From assembly GCF_015234135.1 (NCBI RefSeq), contig NZ_JADGIK010000006.1, positions 205,525-269,524 of the forward strand: a stretch of 64,000 nucleotides of DNA, written 5' to 3'. The translations under genes were made by a program, and so were the position numbers. Every line of letters begins with the position of its first letter. Position 1 is the stretch's first letter. Of the stretch, positions 18,525 to 27,099 are shown piece after piece. The stretch is from Faecalibacter rhinopitheci (GTDB lineage Bacteria; Bacteroidota; Bacteroidia; Flavobacteriales; Weeksellaceae). The notes below the pieces were generated by a model that was not told the DNA's origin, ran no database searches, and saw only the letters and a list, made by a program, of their open reading frames with translations.

Positions 18525-20486
18525 TTATTTCTTGGTTGTAGGAATATTTATAAAAGCTTTAAAACCTTTAGAACAATCAAAAATAATTGAACCATCAATA
18601 CTTTTTATACGGTTTTCCACATTCTTTAAACCATTTTTATTGAACTTAGGTTGATCCATAGCTATAGAGCCATTATCAGCGTATTTTATTTGTAAATTTT
18701 TTTCTTCTTGGATAAAATTTAACATTACAATATTACAGTCGCTATGCTTTTTCATATTAGTCATTAGTTCCATCAATATGCGATAGATAACTATTTTTAA
18801 CTGAATTTCAATGTTTTCCCAACCAATAAGGTCTATACCTTTAGACAATACATTAATTTCTTCAGATTTGTATGATCCTAGCATAAAATCTAATTCTTGT
18901 TTAAAATTTTCTGTATCTATAATATTATTTTGACGCGAAATTTTTCTGGTTTGAGAATAGATATGATCCAGATTATGAATTAATTTATGTTTCAAATCAG
19001 CGTTGTCAAATTTTATTGAATCTACTAGAGTAATGGTAGAAAATAAATCATTCGCGAGCTCATCATGTAATTTTTGAGATAGTTTTACTTCAGTTTCATA
19101 GATGGTTTTCAGTTTTTCCTCCTTGCGTTTTTGCTTAATGCGGTAAGAATATAAGGTAAATGATAATATTGCAATCACTAAAATGGCTAGTATTATAATC
19201 CCATAAATTTTAGCTCTTTCAAGTCTTAGCTCTTTTTCAGCATTTTCTAAAGAAAGTGAAGTCACTCGGTTTCTATTAGCATCTACATCATATTTTAACT
19301 TTGCAAATTCATACTTAGAATTGCTGTTTATATGTTGTAAACTATCTGACAACGTAATAAAATCCGTAATATTCCGAGGGTTAGGGTTTAAGGTAATAAT
19401 GCTTTTTAAAGCATTTAGTCTCCCTTCAGTATTATTAGAATTCTTTGTTATACTATACTTTAAATTGGCATATTCTAACGATTTTTTAGGATTGATGTCT
19501 TTATAATAATCAATTAAATGGTCATAAGTTGTACTCATTCCAAAAAAATCATTTTCTTCTTTATAAATGTTTAGCGCTTCATTGTAACTTTCTAATACAT
19601 CTGTATTCGGGCTTTTCTTCCATTTTGCATAAGCTAAGTTATCTATTACTCTTGCTTTTAAGCCATTATCTTTATAAAATATAGGTGTATTTACAATGCT
19701 AGATAAAACACTAATAGCTTTATCATATTTTTTTAATAGAGTTAATGCTACACCTTGATTATGCTTAATAGATGCAATATAATAAGGGTCGTCTGTAAGT
19801 TCTAGCGCTTTTTCATACCAATATAATTCTTCATTATAATTTAATAAGCTTCCACTAGATACTGCCAAGTTATTATATATAGGAGTTAGATATGGATGTT
19901 TAGGATCATCTTTAATAACATTTAAAGCTTCTAAAGAAGAATTTTGACTCTCAAAGTATGAAGAAACATCATTCAGAATCATTGCAATATTGATACTGTT
20001 TTTAGCAATGCCTTCTTTATTATTAATCTTTAAAAATTCGTTTTTAGAATTATTAAAATAATAGTAAGCACTGTCGTTTTGGTATTTTTGGTAAAAATCT
20101 TTTCCAAAATTAAAGTATGCTTCTCCAAGATATTTTTTATCTGGAATAGTATTAGCCCATTTAATAATTTCATGATTAATTTTAGAAGAGCTATCATCCA
20201 TTTTTAAATCCTTTAATAATGTCATCTTTTTAAGATATGCATCGAAAAGAATTGAATCATTTTTAGCGCTTTTAGCTAAAAAGATTAATTTATCAGCTTT
20301 TTCTAATCTTATTTTAGGATCAACCTTAGAATTATGTATCGAATCCGACAATTGTTGATTAATTTTTAATTCAGAAATCGAATTATTGTTTGCAGGGACA
20401 CTTGTATCTATATTTTTTTTACAATTATATAATAGAAAGAAAGTGATAGTTAAGAAAATAAGATGAAATGAGTAGATTTTTTTCAT
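18525..20486 (-). CDS. TPR-containing sensor histidine kinase
   Basis: 653 residues. After an N-terminal hydrophobic stretch (residues 5-21, followed by Cys22 in a non-canonical lipobox-like context) comes a large periplasmic-type region of tetratricopeptide repeats (about 60-390) and a coiled linker. One transmembrane helix (about 428-448) is followed by a HisKA_3-type dimerisation segment with the phosphoacceptor His in KLHDELANDL, and a HATPase domain with N box region IVYRILMELMTN and a glycine-rich G box near NKNGLKNVENRI. It is the first gene of a kinase-regulator operon. TPR kinases of this layout are frequent in Flavobacteriia; the signal sensed is unknown. Confidence 0.87.
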   Translation of the reverse strand: MKKIYSFHLIFLTITFFLLYNCKKNIDTSVPANNNSISELKINQQLSDSIHNSKVDPKIRLEKADKLIFLAKSAKNDSILFDAYLKKMTLLKDLKMDDSSSKINHEIIKWANTIPDKKYLGEAYFNFGKDFYQKYQNDSAYYYFNNSKNEFLKINNKEGIAKNSINIAMILNDVSSYFESQNSSLEALNVIKDDPKHPYLTPIYNNLAVSSGSLLNYNEELYWYEKALELTDDPYYIASIKHNQGVALTLLKKYDKAISVLSSIVNTPIFYKDNGLKARVIDNLAYAKWKKSPNTDVLESYNEALNIYKEENDFFGMSTTYDHLIDYYKDINPKKSLEYANLKYSITKNSNNTEGRLNALKSIITLNPNPRNITDFITLSDSLQHINSNSKYEFAKLKYDVDANRNRVTSLSLENAEKELRLERAKIYGIIILAILVIAILSFTLYSYRIKQKRKEEKLKTIYETEVKLSQKLHDELANDLFSTITLVDSIKFDNADLKHKLIHNLDHIYSQTRKISRQNNIIDTENFKQELDFMLGSYKSEEINVLSKGIDLIGWENIEIQLKIVIYRILMELMTNMKKHSDCNIVMLNFIQEEKNLQIKYADNGSIAMDQPKFNKNGLKNVENRIKSIDGSIIFDCSKGFKAFINIPTTKK

Positions 20487-20625
20487 TCAATCAATTTAGA
20501 AAATTTTAACAATAAATAAAAGTTTATGATTTTAAATTAAAATTGATTTTCTTATTAATACTCAAATAGGATTTCCTATTTAATTAATTGGTTAAGTATT
20601 TAAACTAAGGATTGAGTGAAATAAA

Positions 20626-20656
20626 AAAAAGCATAAACCGATGGAATATGCTTTTT
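20626..20656 (-). terminator. Terminator of the aromatic operon
   Basis: AAAAAGCATA / TATGCTTTTT with an 11-base loop, followed leftward by T residues, 14 bases after the rsgA stop. Confidence 0.8.
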
Positions 20657-20669
20657 TAAAATGTATAAA

Positions 20670-21587
20670 TTATTGATTATAAATTTCTTCTTGTAAGAAT
20701 GTTAAATAGTTTTCATAACGAGATGGCGCAATTTTCATTTCATCTGCCGCATCACGTACAGCACATTTTGGCTCGTTGACATGGATACAGTTATCAAATT
20801 TACATCCACTACGTAACTCAAAAATTTCAGGGAAATAATTTTGTAATTCAGACTTATCTAAATGTACAAGTCCAAACTCTTTAATACCTGGAGTGTCGAT
20901 AATAAATCCTCCAAAAGGCCACTCATACATTTGTGCAAAAGTAGTAGTGTGCTGGCCTTTGCTATTAAAGTCAGATACTTGATGTGTTTTAATATTTAAT
21001 TCGGGATGTAGAGTATTCAGTAGAGTAGATTTCCCTACACCAGAGTGTCCAGATACTAAACTAATACTATCCTTCATTCTTTCTTTTACTAATTCTAAGT
21101 TTACCCCAGTCTCTGCAGAAATATCAATACTTTCATATCCAATAGAATTATAAATGTGTTTATATAACAATAAATCGTCCAACTCATCTTGTTGATAAGC
21201 ATCGATTTTATTAAATAACAACACGACCGGAATTTGGTAAGCTTCGGCAGTAATTAGAAATCGATCTATAAAACCAAAAGATGTTTTTGGATTAGACATT
21301 GTAACTACTAAGAAAGCTACATCAATATTAGAGGCAATAATATGTGTTTTCTTAGATAAATTTACCGATTTACGAATAATATAATTTTTACGATCGTAGA
21401 TTGTATTAATAACGGCAATATCATCTTTATCAATCTCAAATTCAACCTCATCACCAACCGCAATTGGGTTAGTGTGTTTGATATTAGCGATTCTAAATTT
21501 TCCTCTTATTCTGGCTTGGTAAACTGTACCATCATCTGTACGAAGATGATACCAGCTACCAGTAGATTTTGTTACAATTCCCTTCAA
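20670..21587 (-). CDS. rsgA: Ribosome small-subunit GTPase RsgA
   Basis: Circularly permuted GTPase acting in late 30S maturation. 305 residues: an OB-fold (about 1-65), then G4 (LFNKIDA), G1 (SGHSGVGKSTLLN) and G3 (IDTPGI) in permuted order, and a C-terminal zinc finger (GCKFDNCIHVNEPKC with the intervening His). The start is TTG at 21587; the next residues (MKGIVTKSTGSWY) match where homologues begin, and no nearby in-frame ATG exists, so the unusual start is well supported. It begins 7 bases after the DAHP synthase gene and is the last gene of the aromatic operon, a location with no obvious pathway logic. Confidence 0.95.
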   Translation of the reverse strand: MKGIVTKSTGSWYHLRTDDGTVYQARIRGKFRIANIKHTNPIAVGDEVEFEIDKDDIAVINTIYDRKNYIIRKSVNLSKKTHIIASNIDVAFLVVTMSNPKTSFGFIDRFLITAEAYQIPVVLLFNKIDAYQQDELDDLLLYKHIYNSIGYESIDISAETGVNLELVKERMKDSISLVSGHSGVGKSTLLNTLHPELNIKTHQVSDFNSKGQHTTTFAQMYEWPFGGFIIDTPGIKEFGLVHLDKSELQNYFPEIFELRSGCKFDNCIHVNEPKCAVRDAADEMKIAPSRYENYLTFLQEEIYNQ

Positions 21588-21594
21588 ATGGTTA

Positions 21595-22674
21595 TTATTT
21601 TATTTCTTCTTTTTTAATCATAATGTTGTTTTGTTGAGCAACAGATTCTTGGTGAATAGCTTGTAATAATTTATCAATAAAATCTTCTGATAAACCAAGT
21701 GAAATTCCTGCTTTTACAGCATTATTTTTAATCTGTTTCCAGCGTTCTGGTTGAAAAACGGCTACATTATGTTCTTTTTTTAATTCTCCGATAGAATTAG
21801 CAACTTTCATACGTTGAGAAATAGTCTCTAGTACAGAAGAATCTAATTCATCAATTTGATGACGTAAATTATCGATTCCTGCTTTGTAGATAGAATCAGG
21901 GTCATCGGATTGGCGTAATTCCAAAGCGCTTAAAATTTCTTTTAAACGTGCCGGCGTTACTTGTTGTGCAGCATCCGACCACGCTTCGTCTGGGTTACAA
22001 TGTGTTTCAATCATTAATCCATTGTATTCAAAATTGAAAGCTTGTTGAGATACATCAAATAAACCTTCTCTGTTTCCACAGATATGCGATGGATCACAAA
22101 TAATAGGAATATTTGGTAATTTATTTTTGAAATCTAAAGCAATTTGCCATTGTGGATTATTACGGTATTTAGTTTTCTTATATGTTGAAAATCCACGGTG
22201 AATTGCACCTAAATTTTTAATGCCTTGACCTTCTAAACGTTCTAAAGCTCCAATCCATAAATCTAAATCTGGATTTACAGGATTTTTTACTAAAACAATT
22301 TTATCTGTATCGCGTAATGCCTCAGCAATTTCTTGTACCGTAAAAGGATTTACAGTAGAGCGAGCTCCAATCCATAAAACATCTACATCATATTCTAAAG
22401 CTAATTTAGCATGATTTGCATTTGCAATCTCAGTTGCAATCATCATTCCATGCTCATCTTTTACTTTCTTTAACCAATTTAATCCAATTGCTCCGACACC
22501 TTCAAAGCAATTAGGTTTTGTACGAGGTTTCCAAATTCCCGCGCGGAAAATCTTAACATAATCTTTGTCAATATCTTCAGCAATGGTCATCATTTGTTTT
22601 TCACTTTCAGCACTACATGGTCCCGCGATTATAAGTGGTTTCTCGAATTGGTTAATCCAGTTATTATTTTCCAT
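21595..22674 (-). CDS. Bifunctional DAHP synthase / chorismate mutase
   Basis: 359 residues joining the first shikimate step (PEP + erythrose 4-phosphate) to the branch-point step chorismate to prephenate. The DAHP synthase domain (about 10-260) shows IIAGPCSAESE, KPRTKPNCFEG, a metal-binding His in IETHCNPDEAWSD and the CDPSH motif. An AroQ-type chorismate mutase domain (about 265-345) follows with LRHQIDELDSSVLETISQRM, where Arg and the helical pattern mark the active site. This order, DAHPS first and mutase second, is typical for Bacteroidota. It sits between tyrA (42-base gap) and rsgA (7-base gap) and so lies under the Phe/Tyr attenuator. Confidence 0.95.
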   Translation of the reverse strand: MENNNWINQFEKPLIIAGPCSAESEKQMMTIAEDIDKDYVKIFRAGIWKPRTKPNCFEGVGAIGLNWLKKVKDEHGMMIATEIANANHAKLALEYDVDVLWIGARSTVNPFTVQEIAEALRDTDKIVLVKNPVNPDLDLWIGALERLEGQGIKNLGAIHRGFSTYKKTKYRNNPQWQIALDFKNKLPNIPIICDPSHICGNREGLFDVSQQAFNFEYNGLMIETHCNPDEAWSDAAQQVTPARLKEILSALELRQSDDPDSIYKAGIDNLRHQIDELDSSVLETISQRMKVANSIGELKKEHNVAVFQPERWKQIKNNAVKAGISLGLSEDFIDKLLQAIHQESVAQQNNIMIKKEEIK

Positions 22675-22716
22675 AATTGTTACAAATTTAAGGTATATAT
22701 ATAGACTTAGGTATTA

Positions 22717-23565
22717 TTATTTATTTAAAATTCTTCTGATGTCATTTGTATTTGATAAATACTGGCGTATAGTTTCAGCATCAGCATCTTCAATCATTTT
22801 TTTTATTTTTTTAATCTGTGTTTCATATGCTTCTATTGCATTTAGCAAGTTTTCTCTATTTTGAATGAAAATAGGTGTCCACATATCAGGTGAACTTTTT
22901 GCTAAACGAACTGTAGATTCAAAACCAGATCCTGCCATATCAAAAATGGCCTTTTCATTTTTCTCAATTTCTAACACGGTTTGTCCTAAGGCAAATGAAG
23001 TAATATGAGAAAGGTGAGAAACATAAGCAATATGCTCATCATGCGCTTCTGAGGTCATTGTGATTACATTTGTCCAAAGATTTTGATAAATTTTTCTTAC
23101 TTTTTTTACAGCGCTTAATGCACTTTCCTCAGGATCGCAAATTATCGAAACTTTGTTCATAAACAATTCCGGAAATGCGGCTTTTGGACCTGAATTTTCG
23201 GTTCCCGCAATTGGGTGTGTCGCTACAAAATTCTTTCGATTCGGGTGTGTACGTACAATTGCTCCAATTCCAGATTTAGTAGATCCCATATCCATCACAA
23301 TAGTATCTTTAGGGATGTAATCTAATATTTTAGGAAGTAATGCTTGTATTGCATTAATAGGAATGGCAAGAACCACTAAATCGCTTACCAATACCGATTC
23401 TTTTAAATTGCCTAATGTGTCAACAATTCCTAATTCTAAAGCTTCTTTGCAATGTTGTAAATTAGAGTCAACACCAATAATTTTATTAGCTAATCCAATT
23501 TTTTTAAGTGCCAAGGCAAACGATCCTCCTATTAACCCTAATCCTAAAATTGTTACTGTCTTCAT
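22717..23565 (-). CDS. tyrA: Prephenate dehydrogenase
   Basis: NAD(P)-dependent oxidative decarboxylation of prephenate to 4-hydroxyphenylpyruvate for tyrosine. 282 residues. A Rossmann fold begins TVTILGLGLIGGSFALALKK, with active-site motifs DMGSTKSG, HPIAGTENSGPKAA and AYVSHLSH. No ACT or chorismate mutase domain is attached; the mutase is supplied by the next gene. The start overlaps the preceding aminotransferase stop by 4 bases, indicating translational coupling. Confidence 0.95.
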   Translation of the reverse strand: MKTVTILGLGLIGGSFALALKKIGLANKIIGVDSNLQHCKEALELGIVDTLGNLKESVLVSDLVVLAIPINAIQALLPKILDYIPKDTIVMDMGSTKSGIGAIVRTHPNRKNFVATHPIAGTENSGPKAAFPELFMNKVSIICDPEESALSAVKKVRKIYQNLWTNVITMTSEAHDEHIAYVSHLSHITSFALGQTVLEIEKNEKAIFDMAGSGFESTVRLAKSSPDMWTPIFIQNRENLLNAIEAYETQIKKIKKMIEDADAETIRQYLSNTNDIRRILNK

Positions 23566-24698
23566 AATCTTTCTACAACTTCATTTAATTTTTCAATAGG
23601 GGCACAAAGTGAAAATCTGATATATCCTTTTCCGTTGTTCCCAAAAATACTTCCCGGAGTAATAAATACTTTTTTATCGTAAAGAATTTTATCAATAAAG
23701 GATTTATCATCTATTCCTTCAGGTAATTTTGCCCAAATAAATAGTCCTACGGCATTTTTATCATATTTTACATTCAGCTTATCACAAATATTATAAATAA
23801 TCTCACGACGTTCTGAATAAACATTATTTAGATTTTTATACCATTCTTCTGATGCTTTTAATGCTTTTGTAGCGGCTTGCTGGATGGCATAACTCATACC
23901 AGAATCCATATTAGATTTTACTTTAAGAATTGAATTCAGAAATTCTTCTTTTCCTAAAACCATTCCAACTCGCCAACCTGCGATATTAAAAGTTTTGCTT
24001 AACGAGTTTAATTCAATCGCCACATCTTTAGCGCCATCAATGGATAAAATACTGGTGGGCTTATCATTTAGAATAAAACTGTATGGATTATCATTCACAA
24101 TTAAAAGCTGATGACGTTTTGCAAACGCAATCAATTGTTCAAGAACTTCTCGTGGAGCTGTTGCTCCCGTTGGCATATGTGGGTAATTAATCCACATAAT
24201 TTTTGGTTTTTGTTCAGCTAATTTTTCCAATTGATTAAAATCAGGAAGCCAATCATTTTCACCTTTTAAATCATAGTATAAAGGTTCTGCTTGCAGCAAT
24301 TCTGTAACTGATGAATATGTAGGATAACCAGGATTTGGAATTAAAACTTTATCACCTTCATTTAAAAATGCCATCGAAATATGCATAATTCCTTCTTTTG
24401 ATCCCATCAATGGTAAAATCTCAGTGGCTGAATCCAATGTGACACCAAATTGTTGGTGGTAAAATTGCGCCATTGCATTTCGCATAATCGGTAAGCCACG
24501 ATAACTTTGATAGCCATTATTTCCGGATTGAGAGGCTGTAATTAAAGTTTCAATCACCTCGGGTGCTGGTTGCAAATCAGGGCTACCAATGCCTAAGGAA
24601 ATAATCGGAATATCCGTTTGCATGTTCGCTATTTCTTGCAATTTCTTCGAGAAATAGTATTCCTGAACACTTTGTAAACGTTTAGCTTCTGTTATCAT
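23562..24698 (-). CDS. Class I/II aminotransferase of the aromatic operon
   Basis: 378-residue fold-type I PLP aminotransferase. The N-terminus contains LGIGSPDLQPAP, the PLP region includes NDNPYSF, and the Schiff-base lysine is in NSLSKTFNIAGWRVG. It overlaps both pheA (upstream) and tyrA (downstream) by 4 bases. From this position between the two prephenate-consuming enzymes it is likely the aromatic aminotransferase that converts phenylpyruvate and hydroxyphenylpyruvate to Phe and Tyr (or prephenate to arogenate). Sequence alone would also fit aspartate or LL-diaminopimelate aminotransferase-like enzymes. Confidence 0.88.
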   Translation of the reverse strand: MITEAKRLQSVQEYYFSKKLQEIANMQTDIPIISLGIGSPDLQPAPEVIETLITASQSGNNGYQSYRGLPIMRNAMAQFYHQQFGVTLDSATEILPLMGSKEGIMHISMAFLNEGDKVLIPNPGYPTYSSVTELLQAEPLYYDLKGENDWLPDFNQLEKLAEQKPKIMWINYPHMPTGATAPREVLEQLIAFAKRHQLLIVNDNPYSFILNDKPTSILSIDGAKDVAIELNSLSKTFNIAGWRVGMVLGKEEFLNSILKVKSNMDSGMSYAIQQAATKALKASEEWYKNLNNVYSERREIIYNICDKLNVKYDKNAVGLFIWAKLPEGIDDKSFIDKILYDKKVFITPGSIFGNNGKGYIRFSLCAPIEKLNEVVERL

Positions 24699-25516
24699 TC
24701 TTTTCCTTTTTTGTATTCTCCTAAGATTTCTAAATCTGTTAGTTTTTTCGCTATTTTGCCTAAAAGCGTATAATATTGTTGCTGATCATCAAATGTAATA
24801 TCGATGTGAAATGAATATTCCCAAGGTTTATCAATAATTGGCACGGACTGAATTTTATCCATGTTAATTCCACATTCAGCAATATGATTTAATACCTCTA
24901 CTAGTGCTCCAGCTTTATGATTCACTGAAAAACGCATTGACACTTTGTTAAATCTATCGTAATCGATATGATCGCGTTCTAAAACAAAAAATCGTGTAAA
25001 GTTGTCTTGAAAGGTTTGGATGCTCGAGGCTAAAATATCCAACCCATAAACTTCGGCTGCTTTTCTAGAAGCAATTGCGGCCACAGAGCTTAAATTTTGA
25101 TCAACAATATCTTTTGCCGTTAAAGCTGTATCTACATCATGTACCACTTTCCAATCTTGGTGTTTTTCCAAAAACTTATCGCATTGTAAAAGTGCCATTT
25201 GATGTGATCTAACTTCATTTATATCGTCAATCGTTTGGCCTTTTTGTACCATTAATTGATGTTGAATCGATAAATAGATTTCTCCGACGACTTTTAATCC
25301 ATGTTTAGTTATCAAAGCATAATTTGGTAGAATTGCACCTGCAATCGTATTTTCAATTGCCATTACAGCTTTATCTACTTTTCCTTTTGCCAACGCTTTT
25401 GCTAATTGTTTAAAGGTGTCGCACTCCAATAACTCAATTTCATTTCCAAAATAATTTCCGGCAGCTTCGTGATGATACGAACCTTTTACACCTTGTATAG
25501 CAACTTTTGTTTTCAT
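24695..25516 (-). CDS. pheA: Prephenate dehydratase
   Basis: Decarboxylating dehydration of prephenate to phenylpyruvate. 273 residues from the ATG at 25516. The frame stays open to a TTG at 25531, but that codon falls in the terminator T-run, so the ATG is preferred. The PDT domain (about 1-180) includes VAIQGVKGSYHHEAA, IENTIAGAI and the catalytic region DNFTRFFVLER. A C-terminal ACT domain (about 190-270) with GALVEVLNHIAECGINMDKIQS should bind Phe for feedback inhibition. First structural gene of the aromatic operon, 14 bases after the attenuator T-run. Confidence 0.95.
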   Translation of the reverse strand: MKTKVAIQGVKGSYHHEAAGNYFGNEIELLECDTFKQLAKALAKGKVDKAVMAIENTIAGAILPNYALITKHGLKVVGEIYLSIQHQLMVQKGQTIDDINEVRSHQMALLQCDKFLEKHQDWKVVHDVDTALTAKDIVDQNLSSVAAIASRKAAEVYGLDILASSIQTFQDNFTRFFVLERDHIDYDRFNKVSMRFSVNHKAGALVEVLNHIAECGINMDKIQSVPIIDKPWEYSFHIDITFDDQQQYYTLLGKIAKKLTDLEILGEYKKGKE

Positions 25517-25530
25517 TTCGTTTTCAGGCA

Positions 25531-25560
25531 AAAAAAAAGCCCCAACAATTGTGGGACTTT
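25531..25560 (-). terminator. Attenuator terminator hairpin in front of pheA
   Basis: Reading leftward the RNA has a 9-bp stem (AAAGTCCCA with TTGGGGCTTT, one G-U pair, loop CAATTG) followed by nine T, ending 14 bases before the pheA ATG. The 5' arm (25558-25553) is complementary over 6 bases to 25605-25600 inside the leader peptide gene, offering an alternative antiterminator. Confidence 0.8.
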
Positions 25561-25583
25561 CTTTATCTTATTAATATATATAA

Positions 25584-25664
25584 TCAATTATGACAACGCA
25601 GTCCCTGCTCTCCTGAATACCATCCAAAAAAGTAAAAGAAATAAGCGTTAAAATAATTGAACAT
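25584..25664 (-). CDS. Phe/Tyr-rich leader peptide of the aromatic operon
   Basis: A 26-codon frame from ATG 25664 to TGA 25584 whose first 16 residues read MFNYFNAYFFYFFGWY: six Phe, four Tyr and one Trp, with the run FFYFF at codons 9-13. The tail is SGEQGLRCHN. It precedes a terminator hairpin and pheA by about 70 bases, and a -7 element TAGCTTTG lies about 30 bases upstream. This is the arrangement of a ribosome-stalling leader peptide: scarcity of charged tRNA-Phe or tRNA-Tyr would stall translation and favour read-through. The coding assignment is by composition and position; stalling has not been shown. Confidence 0.85.
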   Translation of the reverse strand: MFNYFNAYFFYFFGWYSGEQGLRCHN

Positions 25665-25682
25665 TGTCATCGTTTGTTTCTG

Positions 25683-25690
25683 TAAATTTG
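25683..25690 (+). promoter_or_regulatory. -7 element for the ABC ATPase gene
   Basis: TAAATTTG on the plus strand, 72 bases before the ATPase ATG, with ATTG 16 bases upstream. It lies within a few bases of the leftward -7 element, so the two divergent promoters overlap. Confidence 0.45.
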
Positions 25691-25694
25691 TCTA

Positions 25695-25702
25695 ACAAAG
25701 CT
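25695..25702 (-). promoter_or_regulatory. -7 element for the leader/aromatic operon
   Basis: TAGCTTTG reading leftward, about 30 bases before the leader ATG. A good -33 TTTG was not found at normal distance, so this is a half-promoter call. Confidence 0.5.
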
Positions 25703-25762
25703 AAAAAATAATTTTTTAAACGAGCATAACTTTTTATAATTTTATCAAATAAATTTCACTGA

Positions 25763-26458
25763 ATGGGAATTATCATCAAGGATTTAACAAAAAAATATGG
25801 CGATCAATTGGCTTTAAATAAAGTTTCATTTTCAATTGATCAAGGAGAAGTTGTAGGATTATTAGGTCCAAATGGAGCTGGAAAATCGACTTTAATGAAA
25901 AGTATTACAAATGCAATAAATCCGGATAGTGGTGAAATCTTAGTAAATAATTCTTCCGTAAGAGAAAATCCAATTGAAACGAAAAAGCAAATCGGGTTTT
26001 TACAGGAAAATAATCCGCTGTACATGGAGATGTTCGTTAAAGAATATTTACAATTTGTAATGAATATCCATGGCTTGAAAAAGGAGCGAGTAGAGGAGGT
26101 TATAAAGATGGTTGGATTGACGCCTGAAAGGCACAAAAAAATTCATCAATTATCAAAAGGATATAAACAAAGAGTCGGTTTAGCACAATCAATTTTGTCA
26201 AATCCTGAGATTTTAATCCTTGATGAGCCAACGAATGGACTAGATCCTAATCAGATTTTGGAGATTAGAGACCTTATTCGAGAAATTTCTAAAGATAAAA
26301 CGATTATTCTTTCCACTCATATAATGCAAGAAGTGGAAGCATTATGTTCTCGAGTAATTTTATTAAATAAAGGAGAAATTGTAGCCGATCAACCCATCGA
26401 AGAATTTAAAGGACAATATAAAAGTTTGGAAGAAGCTTTTCAGGCGCTAACGAAATAA
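25763..26458 (+). CDS. ABC transporter ATP-binding protein, GldA-like
   Basis: 231-residue stand-alone nucleotide-binding subunit: Walker A GPNGAGKST, Q-loop GFLQENNPLY, signature LSKGYKQRVGLAQ, Walker B ILILDEPTNGLDPNQ and a switch His in STHIMQE. The subfamily resembles GldA/CcmA-type exporters of Bacteroidota, but the protein is shorter than gliding-motility GldA (about 300 residues) and no permease gene is adjacent. Membrane partner and substrate are therefore unknown. Monocistronic, with a bidirectional terminator after it. Confidence 0.85.
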   Translation: MGIIIKDLTKKYGDQLALNKVSFSIDQGEVVGLLGPNGAGKSTLMKSITNAINPDSGEILVNNSSVRENPIETKKQIGFLQENNPLYMEMFVKEYLQFVMNIHGLKKERVEEVIKMVGLTPERHKKIHQLSKGYKQRVGLAQSILSNPEILILDEPTNGLDPNQILEIRDLIREISKDKTIILSTHIMQEVEALCSRVILLNKGEIVADQPIEEFKGQYKSLEEAFQALTK

Positions 26459-26475
26459 ACATCGTTTATATATAT

Positions 26476-26514
26476 AAAGTAAAAAGCATCCGAAACTTCG
26501 GAGGCTTTTACTTT
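26476..26514. terminator. Bidirectional terminator
   Basis: Long imperfect inverted repeat AAAGTAAAA … TTTTACTTT with inner TCCGA/TCGGA. It overlaps the first bases of the convergent gene's stop codon. Confidence 0.8.
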
Positions 26515-27028
26515 ATGATTTCTTTTTTAGTATGAAAACTTCTTTAATTTTTTCAACATCGATCTTTTGATTTTTAGAAGTAGTTGCTAAGGTTGAAATC
26601 AGATAATCAACTTCCTTTTCTGAAGATGGACCACCAACATTTTCTCCATTGATTTTTGAATCTTTTAAAGCAGTTCCTTTTTCGTCTAATATAACCCAAT
26701 ATGGTAATCCTTGATTCTTACCGCCCAATTGTACAACCAATTCAGCTCCGCCAGGAGTATTTAATGTTGCTTTTTCACCACGTTCTTCAACTGTAATAAA
26801 TGATTTGACATAATTTTGATCAAAATATGCTTTCACTAAAGGATCCTCCATATTCTTTTCCATCTTCTTACACCATCCACACCATGAAGCATGAAACATT
26901 AAAAAGACATTTTTGTTTTCAATTTTTGCTTGGTAGTATGCTTTATTCATAATCTCGTTAGCTGTTTGTGCATTTAATGCAGAAGCAAAAACAATGAATA
27001 AACTGAATAAGATTGATTTTAATTTCAT
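26513..27028 (-). CDS. Exported thioredoxin-family protein
   Basis: 171 residues with a signal peptide (KLKSILFSLFIVFASALNAQ) and a thioredoxin fold with active site WCGWC inside MFHASWCGWCKKME. The cis-Pro loop is visible as GLPYWVILDEKG. The CGWC centre and periplasmic location suggest a thiol-disulfide reductase similar to the DsbD C-terminal domain or thioredoxin_7-type proteins. The partner protein is unknown. Stands alone. Confidence 0.88.
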   Translation of the reverse strand: MKLKSILFSLFIVFASALNAQTANEIMNKAYYQAKIENKNVFLMFHASWCGWCKKMEKNMEDPLVKAYFDQNYVKSFITVEERGEKATLNTPGGAELVVQLGGKNQGLPYWVILDEKGTALKDSKINGENVGGPSSEKEVDYLISTLATTSKNQKIDVEKIKEVFILKKKS

Positions 27029-27099
27029 AATCTCTATTGATGTTGTAGAGTAAAGGTAAGTATATAATTATAAAAATTTATGCATCAAGCAATATATTT

